49,937 nucleotides of DNA, taken from positions 1 through 49,937 of the forward strand of contig CADCVH010000020.1 of NCBI GenBank assembly GCA_902806085.1, given 5' to 3'. The notes beneath the pieces were generated by a model. The model was not told where the DNA came from and made no database searches. It saw only the letters and a list, made by a program, of their open reading frames with translations. This stretch comes from an uncultured Rubrobacteraceae bacterium. Lineage in GTDB: Bacteria; Actinomycetota; Rubrobacteria; Rubrobacterales; Rubrobacteraceae. The stretch's first letter is position 1. Each line of letters begins with the position of its first letter. This document shows positions 43,662 to 49,937 of the stretch, piece by piece. The position numbers were made by a program, and so were the translations under genes.

Positions 43662-43952
43662 ATCGCACACCCGCGCATAATCCGCCAACCCGACGGCTCG
43701 TACGAGCCCCCGACGGCGTACGAGCCGTCGGGGGACGCGCCAGGTTCCGGGTTCGAACTCGTGGTCGCCGGTAACGTGGCCACCTCCCCGCAGGTTCACC
43801 TGCTCGGCCTCCTGACGGGACGCGGCCTCGGCGTGACCGTCCGCGGCGATAGCCTGAAGGTACGGCGCCCGGGGAGCGTTTTTGGGCTTCCGGCGTTCCC
43901 GGTCGGGATAGATGGGCGCCCTAACCGGGGAACGCGCGGGAGGAGGCGATGA
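43662..43952 (+). CDS. Small protein of unknown function, possible ATC start
   Basis: This is a frame of 96 codons reading ...RQPDGSYEPPTAYEPSGDAP to GSVFGLPAFPVGIDGRPNRG. No ATG, GTG or TTG occurs near the N-terminus; the first GTG (43761) has no ribosome site. A perfect AAGGAGG (43648-43654) lies exactly seven bases before ATC 43662, so initiation at ATC is possible. The stop overlaps the ATG of the stress-protein gene (ATGA), which supports a coding role. The middle section (FELVVAGNVATSPQVHLLGL) looks like a beta-strand-rich domain. No family is recognised. A 16-bp perfect hairpin lies inside its 5' part. Confidence 0.6.
   Translation: MAHPRIIRQPDGSYEPPTAYEPSGDAPGSGFELVVAGNVATSPQVHLLGLLTGRGLGVTVRGDSLKVRRPGSVFGLPAFPVGIDGRPNRGTRGRRR
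43689..43732. repeat. 16-bp perfect inverted repeat inside a small gene
   Basis: CCCGACGGCTCGTACG (43689-43704) pairs perfectly with CGTACGAGCCGTCGGG (43717-43732) around a 12-base loop. It lies in the first third of the 96-codon frame, about 27 bases after its presumed start. A stem of this strength in an mRNA would affect translation, or it could be a protein-binding site. Confidence 0.7.
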
Positions 43953-44737
43953 GCTTCGTCGACAGGTACTGGGAGTGGAGGCGCGGGCGCGCCCTTGAGG
44001 CTTCCTTGAGAGCCTCGGAACGTGCCCGCGGGCTGGCGCTCGTCGCGGACGTCCTAATGGATCGCCGCGGCATCCCGCGACGCCCGGCCGACCAGGAACA
44101 GGGGCTGCCGGTGGGCGAGGCCGCCGCGGCAGCCGCCCGCCCCGACGGCGTCCCCTCGAACCGGCGGGCAAGAGCGCAGACGCTCAAGACGGCGCTCCCT
44201 CCCGACCGCGACGCCCGGCCGACGGTCCTGGCGGCCGTAGACGGGAGGAGGTCCTCCGCGGAGGTCGGTCGGTACGCCGTGCGCCTGGCAGAAGGCCTCG
44301 GGGCGAACCTGTTCGTGTTGAGCTTCATCAGCGTGGCGCCCGCCTCGCGCGCGGGCGTCCAGCGCCGCCTGGCCCTCGCGGAGCTGAAGCGGGATAGCGA
44401 CGACATGGTTAAGCAAACAGAGAAGCTGGCCGAAAGAAGCGGCGTCGAGTGCGCGGTGCGGCGGACGCTCGACCCCTGCCCCTCCCGGGCCGTGGTCGCA
44501 GCAGCAGAGGAGGTGAGAGCGTACTGCGTCGTGATCGGCTCTTCCAGCGCCTCGGTGGTGGATCGCCTGCTGGACCGGGCACTCGGGGGGGTGCACGAAA
44601 AGGTGCTCCGCCGGGCCGGGTGCCCCGTGCTGAGCGTCCGTCAAGGAACCGCCGCCACGGTGGCCCGGGCACAAGCGCCCGCCCCCGGGGGGGACCCCGG
44701 TGGGGACCCCGGTCGGAAAACGGCGGGCCCATGTTAG
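43949..44737 (+). CDS. Universal stress protein-type protein (UspA domain)
   Basis: This 262-residue protein has a UspA domain at about residues 90-235: ARPTVLAAVDGRRSSAEVGR opens it, LAEGLGANLFVLSFISVAP is the second strand, and YCVVIGSSSASVVDRLLDRA and GCPVLSVRQG end it. The ATP-binding pattern is incomplete (GSSSAS with one Gly), so nucleotide binding is uncertain. The N-terminal 85 residues are basic and unlike Usp, and the C-terminus is a Gly/Pro repeat (PGGDPGGDPG). It overlaps the small gene upstream. It probably protects against stress at this metal-linked locus. Confidence 0.82.
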   Translation: MSFVDRYWEWRRGRALEASLRASERARGLALVADVLMDRRGIPRRPADQEQGLPVGEAAAAAARPDGVPSNRRARAQTLKTALPPDRDARPTVLAAVDGRRSSAEVGRYAVRLAEGLGANLFVLSFISVAPASRAGVQRRLALAELKRDSDDMVKQTEKLAERSGVECAVRRTLDPCPSRAVVAAAEEVRAYCVVIGSSSASVVDRLLDRALGGVHEKVLRRAGCPVLSVRQGTAATVARAQAPAPGGDPGGDPGRKTAGPC

Positions 44738-44859
44738 ACCTCACGGGGCATGTCTGTTTAGAGGAGTGACGGGTTCTTCTACAACCTTTACGCGGTTTGC
44801 GGGATACCAGTAGACTTAAGCTCGTAATGTAAACACCGAGTTAACGGAGGAGGTACGGG

Positions 44860-45147
44860 ATGGCTCTCGAAGACTACCTGGAGTCCGAGGTGGTGGTGGC
44901 CGTTGCGGCGACCGCGGCGGTCCTTTCGCCGCGGGTGCGTAGGGTGCTGCGGCGCGGTGCGGTCTACGGGCTGGCGGGGGTGCTCAGGGCCGGGGACGCG
45001 ATCTCTTCGGCGGCCCCGGCCGTCAGCCAGGGCGCCCAGCAGGCCGCCGCCTCGGCCGCGGGCACGGTCCAGGACGTGGCCGGGCAGGCAAGGGCGGCCG
45101 CGGAGGGCGCCCAGACCGCGCGAAGCAACGAAGACCAACCCCGGTGA
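44860..45147 (+). CDS. Small alanine-rich membrane-associated protein
   Basis: This 95-residue protein has a hydrophobic N-terminus (SEVVVAVAATAAVLSPRVRR), a basic patch (RRVLRRG) and an Ala-rich helical tail (SQGAQQAAASAAGTVQDVAG). Layout and size resemble the DUF5132 and PacL-like small proteins often found in front of P-type ATPase genes, which act as membrane partners of the pump. No metal-binding His/Asp tail is seen. GGAGGAGGT lies just upstream of ATG 44860. The stop overlaps the next gene by four bases. Confidence 0.75.
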   Translation: MALEDYLESEVVVAVAATAAVLSPRVRRVLRRGAVYGLAGVLRAGDAISSAAPAVSQGAQQAAASAAGTVQDVAGQARAAAEGAQTARSNEDQPR

Positions 45148-45527
45148 GCGAGGACCGGGGCGGCCGGCAGAGCCGGCCGGCGACGGAGCGGGCCGAAGAG
45201 TTGGTGGATCGTGCGGGGGAAAGCGTAGGGTATCTCGCCTCCCTGGCCGGCTGGCGTCTCCTCAGGGCCGCGGCCTTCGTGCGTGAGGGGGCCGAGGACG
45301 TGTGGGCCGAGGCGCAGAGCGTTCGGCGCGCGCAGAGCGTGAGCGCCGAACGCCAGGAGGAGCGTTACGCCGGGACCGTCGGTGCCACGGAGCCTATCAA
45401 GGCCACCGACGTTGCCCGCCGGGTGGCCGAGGACCTGAACGTGGATCTGCGAGAGGTCACGGGGACCGGGGTGCACGGCCGGATCACCGCCGGCGACGTG
45501 AGGAGAAAGAGCAAAGAGGGCGCGTAG
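45144..45527 (+). CDS. Protein with stand-alone E3-binding (PSBD) domain
   Basis: This 127-residue protein has a C-terminal peripheral-subunit-binding domain: KATDVARRVAEDLNVDLREV and TGTGVHGRITAGDVRRKSK match the pattern that in 2-oxoacid dehydrogenase E2 proteins binds dihydrolipoamide dehydrogenase (E3). No lipoyl or acyltransferase domain is present. The N-terminal half is helical (RAEELVDRAGESVGYLASLA, then GWRLLRAAAFVREGAEDVWA). It overlaps the previous gene and lies 99 bp before the P-type ATPase. A PSBD apart from E2 could bring a flavoprotein or its own partner to the membrane proteins of the locus. Confidence 0.82.
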   Translation: MSEDRGGRQSRPATERAEELVDRAGESVGYLASLAGWRLLRAAAFVREGAEDVWAEAQSVRRAQSVSAERQEERYAGTVGATEPIKATDVARRVAEDLNVDLREVTGTGVHGRITAGDVRRKSKEGA

Positions 45528-45626
45528 ACCCGGGGTCGGCGCAGTGCTATGCCGGCCCCTACGGTGCTGCCCAGAACGCGTCGGAAGAATGAGAGGGGTG
45601 CTCGTGACAGAGACGCCGGGGGTTAG

Positions 45627-48300
45627 ATGAGCGCGGCCGTGGTCGAGGGGGTCGGCCTCGTCCATGCCACCCCCGGGCGGGTGCGGGTGCGCCTGCCGGG
45701 GTGGTCGGGACGCGGGCAGCGCGGGCTGGAGGCGCGGCTGCGCCGGATACGGGGGGTGCTCGGCGCGCGGGCCAACCCGCTGACCGGCAACGTCCTGATC
45801 CGGTTCGACCCGGCCGCGACGGACGAAGGGTCCGTCCTCGCGTCGCTGGAGGAGTTGCGCCCGGAGCTCGGCGGTCTGCCCGAGGACGGGCCGGAGCCCC
45901 CGCCCGCGCAGAGCGAGCGTCGCGCCCGCGACGGGCAAGGGCTTACCGGGAGGGCGCGCATAGCGGTGCGCGGTCTGGACCGCGACCCGCGGCTGGCCCG
46001 CCACGTTGTGGAGCGCCTCGGGTCCCGACCGGGGGTGAGGCGGGCGATCGCGAGCCCGCTCACCGGCCGCGTGCTGGTGGAGTTCGCCGAGGACGAGGTG
46101 GCCCTGGAGGACCTCCTCGCCGAGGTCTCCGGCCTGGAGCTGCCGGCGTCTCCCCACGAGGACCGCCCGGCCCACCCGCTCGAGCCCGGACGGGCGAGGC
46201 AGGGCGCGACCCGCGCGGCCGGCGCCGGTCTCGGGCTCGGTCTGCTCGCCGCGCGGCGGCTGGCCGGCCGCGCGGGACCGCCGGTGGGCAGTGCCGTCCC
46301 CGCGGTGGCGGGCGGCTTGATTGGCATCCTGCAAGGCTTTCCCGTGCTGCGCGACGGGCTGCGCCGGCTGCTCGATAGGGACACGGCCGACCTCGTACTG
46401 GGCGCGGCCGGGATAGCCACCCAGGTCCTCTCCGGCAGCCCGATCGGCCTGGTGCTCGGCGGCGCGGAGGCGCTTTTCCTGCTCTCCGAGGTCCGCTCGC
46501 GCAGGGCCGCCTGGCGCCACTACGAGGAGGAGACCGAGAACGCCCCGCCGCCGCATCCTGGGGCGGTGGTACGCCTGGAGGCCGGGGAGAGGACCCCGCT
46601 CGCCGCGGAGGTCATAGAGGGCACCGGCACCGCGACCGCCCGCGACGGCCTGCCCACGCCGATCGCGCCGGGCGCCGTCGTCGGCGCCGGCTCGCGGCTC
46701 CACGGCGGGCCGTTCGTGCTGGAGCTGCGCGGCGCCGGGCCGTTCACGCCGGAGCCCCGGACCGCCCCGGCCGCCCCGACGCTCTACGACCGGTACCTGC
46801 GGGGTGTGGGCCGGGTCGCGCTGGTGTACGCCGCGGCGACCGCCCTCCTGACGCGTTCCCCCTCCCGGGCCCTCAACGCCCTGCTGCTGGTCAACCCCCG
46901 CGCGGCCATCGTGGGCGCCGAAGCCGCCGGTTCCGGGGCTTCCGCGCGGGTGCTGCGCTCGGGAGTGACGGTGGTGGGTACGCGCCCGGAGCGGGGCGTG
47001 CGCCTGCCGGGCGTCCTGCTGCTCGACGGGCCCCGCGTGCTGACCGACGGCCTCGACGTCGGAGACGTCCTTCCCCTGGCCGATACCCACGACAACTCCG
47101 GCATCCTCGCGCGGGCGGCGTCCGTCGCTGCTGCGGCCGGGTCGCCGTGGGGGGACGCCTTCCGGAAGACGGGCACGATGACGGCCACCGACGGAAGCTT
47201 CGACGGCGAGGTGGCGACAGCCCGGATCGCCGGCGCGGGGTACTCGCTTCGGCCCGTCGGGGATCGGGACCCGGTGCCACCCGCCGCGCGCCTCCGGAAC
47301 CGGGGAGATCACCTGCTGTTGCTCCGCGACGAGCGCGGGGAGCCCCTCGGGATAGTCGCGCTGCGGCCCCGACTCGCGCCGGGCGTCGCAGAGATGGCCC
47401 GGGTTTGCCGGCTTCACGGGGTGGAGGTCGGGCTGCTCGCCGCCGGCGATCCCGTGTCGTCCGCGGCGGTCGCCCGCCGCGCGGAGGTGCCGCTGGTCGC
47501 GGACGGCGACGCCGTTGGGAGCATCCGGGAGAGGCAGGAGGGAGGAGCACGCGTCGCCTTCGTCTCGGACAACGCGGGCGCCGCGGCGGCGTTTGAGGCC
47601 TGCGACCTGGCGATAGGCCTCGCGGACGGCCGCGCCCACCTGCCCGCCCGCGCCGACCTGCTGGCCCCCGACCTCGACGGGGTCGCCGCCATCGTGGAGG
47701 CGGGCGCGCGGCGCGAGAGGGCGGTGCGGGACTCGGTCGCGCTCTCGGCGCTCGCCGACGCCGTCGGCGCGGCCTGGGGCCTCCGCGCCCGTCCGGGGGT
47801 AGAACGTTCCGGCTTGCCGACCAGCATCTCCGCCCTCGGCGCCCTGGCGGCCGGGTGGGCGCGGCTCCGCGGTGGTGGGCGGCCACGCTCGTCCGCCCCG
47901 CAGGTGGCGGACCCTCGCCCGGAGCGCTGGGGGCGGCTCGGTACGGATGAGGTGCTGCGCGCCCTGGACGCCACGGATGAGGGCCTCTCGAGCGCCGGGG
48001 CCGCGGAGCGCCGCCGACCGGAGCCGACGCCCGTGCGCGCCAACAGGTTGCTGCGCGCGATCCTGGACCAGCTCCGCTCCCCGCTTACCGGGGTCCTCGC
48101 GGCCGGCGCGGGCCTCTCGCTCGTCCTCGGATCCCCCGGCGACGTGGCCATGATAAGCGCGATGATCGTGGCAAACGCCGCCGCCGGCGTCTGGCAGGAA
48201 CGCCTGGCTGACCGTACCGCCGAGGCGCTGGAGCGCATGGGCACCGTCAACGCGGACGTCCTGCGCGACGGAGCTGACTCGACGGTGCCGGCGGAGGAGG
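45627..48300 (+). pseudogene. Large CtpI-like P-type ATPase, truncated by an IS remnant
   Basis: About 891 codons remain. The N-terminus has two HMA2-like domains; the first has HATPGRVRVRLPGW (HxxPGRxRxR motif) and the second GLTGRARIAVRGLDRDPRLA. A degenerate ATPase module follows: LLLDGPRVLTDGLDVGDV replaces DKTGTLT, and FVSDNAGAAAAFEACDLAIG corresponds to the GDGxNDAPAL hinge. From about residue 770 a second module begins with a cation-ATPase N-domain and first helices (DQLRSPLTGVLAAGAGLSLV). It stops after VLRDGADSTVPAEE, at the transposase remnant. This two-module layout is like mycobacterial CtpI. The canonical phosphorylation site and later helices are gone, so transport is not expected. 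The frame runs on as nonsense to 48920. Confidence 0.85.
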
Positions 48301-49129
48301 CCGCCCCCGAACAAGCGAGGACGACCGAGGGCTCACGCCGCTCGCGAGATACTCGATGCCATCTTCTACGTGCTCAAGAGCGGCTGTCCCTGGCGACTCT
48401 TGCCACGCGACTTCCCGCCCTGGGAGACCGTCTACCGGTGGTTCGGGAGGTGGCGCGCGGACGGCACCTTCGAGCGGCTCGACGCCGCGCTACGCGAGCA
48501 GCTGCGAGCCCGGTCGGGCAGAAACCCGCTGCCCAGCGCGGGTATTGCCGACTCCCAGACGACCAAGACCACAGGGGTCGGCAGAGAACAGAGAGGCTAC
48601 GACGGCAACAAGAAGGTGAGGGGCAGAAAGCGCCACCTGCTGGTGGACACGGAAGGCTTGGTCCTCAAAGCCAAGGTCCGCAGCGCCAAGGTGCCCGACC
48701 AGGACGGGCTGAAGCTGCTGCTGGGGTCGGCGCGGGGCGGGCTCTCTCGCCTCAAGCACCCGTGGCTGGATGCCGGCTACCAGGGCAGGGGCAAGAGGTG
48801 GGCCGAGGAGGTTTTGGACCTGAGCGTGGGGGTGGTGCGCAAGCCGCCAAAGCCGGTACCCGAGAAGGTGGCCAAGAGGTGGGCGGAGGAACGGGCCAAG
48901 GCGGAGGGCAAGAAGCTTGACTGGCAGAAGTTCATGACGCCGCGGGGGTACGTAGCATTGCCGAGGAGGTGGGTGGTGGAGCGGACCTTCTCGTGGCTGG
49001 GCCAGAACAGGCGGATGAGCAAGGACCACGAGCGGCCGTGCGCCAGCGCGGAAGCGTTCGTCTACGCGGCCATGATCCGGCTGATGGTGAGGAGGTTGGC
49101 ACGTGCTTGAGGATTTCCAAACAGTTTCT
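48301..49129 (+). mobile_element. IS5-family element, 5'-truncated, with transposase remnant
   Basis: Transposase sequence runs from 48301 to the stop at 49110 (269 residues): PPPNKRGRPRAHAAREILDA, FYVLKSGCPWRLLPRDFPPW, GIADSQTTKTTGVGREQRGY (DDE Asp region), GRKRHLLVDTEGLVLKAKV and WVVERTFSWLGQNRRMSKDH (catalytic Glu region). The N-terminal 20-40 residues and the left terminal repeat are missing, replaced by the ATPase. GGATTTCCAAACAGTTTC (49111-49128) is the right inverted repeat. The DDE core looks intact, but the missing left end prevents movement. Starts such as GTG 48370 are inside the domain and not the native one. Confidence 0.85.
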
Positions 49130-49245
49130 CCACGCACTCGAGTGAATAGGCACGGAAATAGCGCGTTTGGGTGATACGCCGATCCCCCTCCTGCCCTACG
49201 ATGCCTTTATTGCGTGCGAGTTGCTTGCGAGCGAGGAGCGTGGGC

Positions 49246-49746
49246 GTGGTGAGGACCGAGAACAACGGGGGCATCTTCGTCGGCCCGGCCGACGGCAAGG
49301 ACCTCACCAACCCCATCGGCGGGGCGATGGTGGTCAAGGTTCGGGACTCCGACACCGCCGGCGCCTACTCCGTCCACGACAACACCATCCCCGCCGGTGC
49401 CCCGGGCCCCCGGCCGCACCTCCACCGGGACCACGAGGAGGCCTTCTACGTCCTGGAGGGGGAGCTAACCGTGCGCGTGGGCCCGCGCAGGATCGTGGCC
49501 CCGGCCGGCTCCTTCGTGGTGGTGCCGCGGGCAGTGGCGCACCGGCCCTCCAACCCGGGGCCGGAACCGACCAGGGTGCTGCTCATCTTCTCCCCGGGCG
49601 GGATGGACCGCTTCTTCGAGGAGACGGCCGAGGGTCGCGTGCCGCTGGCGGGACCGCCGCCCACGGATCCGGAGGTGTTGGCGAGGCTCGGAGCCTTGAC
49701 AGAGAAGTACGGCTACGAGTTCGCGGAGCTGCCGCCTGAGGAGTGA
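49246..49746 (+). CDS. Cupin-domain protein
   Basis: This 166-residue single-domain cupin has RPHLHRDHEEAFYVLEGELT (cupin motif 1, HxH...E...G) and FVVVPRAVAHRPSNPG (motif 2 with His). The two His, one Glu and one His of a mononuclear metal site are all present. The C-terminal tail GPPPTDPEVLARLGALTEKY is helical. GTG 49246 is chosen because GAGGAG (49233-49238) is seven bases upstream; several GTG codons nearby make this uncertain. The gene stands right after the IS remnant. It may be a dioxygenase, isomerase or binding protein. Confidence 0.85.
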   Translation: MVRTENNGGIFVGPADGKDLTNPIGGAMVVKVRDSDTAGAYSVHDNTIPAGAPGPRPHLHRDHEEAFYVLEGELTVRVGPRRIVAPAGSFVVVPRAVAHRPSNPGPEPTRVLLIFSPGGMDRFFEETAEGRVPLAGPPPTDPEVLARLGALTEKYGYEFAELPPEE

Positions 49747-49747
49747 G

Positions 49748-49795
49748 GTTTGCCCACACGGGCGAACTTCGTAGACCCCCTCAAGGCGAAGTTCG
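49748..49795 (+). terminator. Two overlapping hairpins after the cupin gene
   Basis: GTTTGCCC-ACAC-GGGCGAAC (49748-49767) forms an 8-bp stem with one G-T pair. CGAACTTCG (49763-49771) and CGAAGTTCG (49787-49795) form a second 9-bp stem that shares bases with the first, so only one can form at a time. No T tract; terminator function is tentative. Confidence 0.4.
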
Positions 49796-49810
49796 GGGAA
49801 CGTCCCTTCT

Positions 49811-49830
49811 AGAGACTGTCTGGAAAATCG
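49811..49830 (+). repeat. Terminal inverted repeat of another IS5-type copy
   Basis: AGAGACTGTCTGGAAAATCG matches the reverse complement of the right repeat at 49111-49128 (AAACTGTTTGGAAAT) and the repeat at 31879. It probably begins a further IS copy that continues past the right edge; the 107 bases after it show no gene yet. Confidence 0.55.
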
Positions 49831-49937
49831 GAATAGAGCCCGAATCGAGGCTCCGAGGGCCACCAGGAGGGGACAAAGGACCCTGGATTTGGCCACTTCT
49901 TGCTGCCAAAGTCCCCTCGTCGAGAAGCCTTCGGGCA

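Noticed and set aside
44964-48314. 1116-codon open frame on the minus strand
   Set aside because: It is antisense to the ATPase and neighbours, and is Arg/Pro/Gly-rich without domains; GC-rich codon bias keeps the opposite strand open.

Overview
The window is GC-rich DNA with frequent GTG and TTG starts and strong Shine-Dalgarno sites. It looks like the chromosome of an actinobacterium. The LemA-HtpX pair, the urease genes and the general gene style would fit Rubrobacter or a close relative, but there is no 16S gene, so this is an inference from style.

Left part (1-19.3 kb): a MacB-type ABC exporter on the minus strand running off the left edge; a small monooxygenase behind a palindrome; a protein-arginine deiminase remnant; a 779-residue NB-ARC/TPR/LuxR regulator; a short superoxide dismutase leader fused in front of an NAD(P)-binding protein; a beta-propeller protein; a rhodanese-MFS pair; and a quinone-reductase-like dehydrogenase. 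A TetR regulator follows, divergent from a reductase/hydrolase/ankyrin operon, with two operator-like repeats between them. Next come tRNA-Gln with its terminator, htpX-lemA, a VOC protein, a methyltransferase, an esterase, a small acidic protein and an isoprenylcysteine methyltransferase-like protein.

Urease block (19.5-25.0 kb, minus strand): ureA-cynS-ureB-cupin-ureC-ureF-ureG-ureD. Cyanase lies inside the urease operon. No ureE is seen, and UreG has a histidine-rich C-terminal tail.

Mobile region (25.9-32.1 kb): a 46-nt 3' piece of tRNA-His marks an attachment site. To its right are an excisionase-like HTH protein, two XRE regulators, a primase-polymerase and a frameshifted primase-helicase. 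The region ends at a broken IS5-type transposase. No integrase is visible.

Nucleoside scavenging operon (32.3-38.5 kb, minus strand): a LacI regulator, ribokinase, sugar-type ABC binding protein, two permeases and a nucleoside hydrolase. LacI-type operators sit at both promoters. A gene-poor stretch of 1.3 kb follows.

Right part (39.8-49.9 kb): a membrane protein gene with two frameshifts, a SAM hydroxide adenosyltransferase and a DtxR-type metalloregulator. On the plus strand there follows a possible metal-handling locus: a promoter with a DtxR-like box, a 57-residue membrane protein, a small ORF that may start at ATC, a universal stress protein, a small alanine-rich protein, a protein with a stand-alone E3-binding domain and a large P-type ATPase. 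An IS5 remnant cuts off the ATPase before its catalytic half. A cupin gene and the end of another IS copy close the window.
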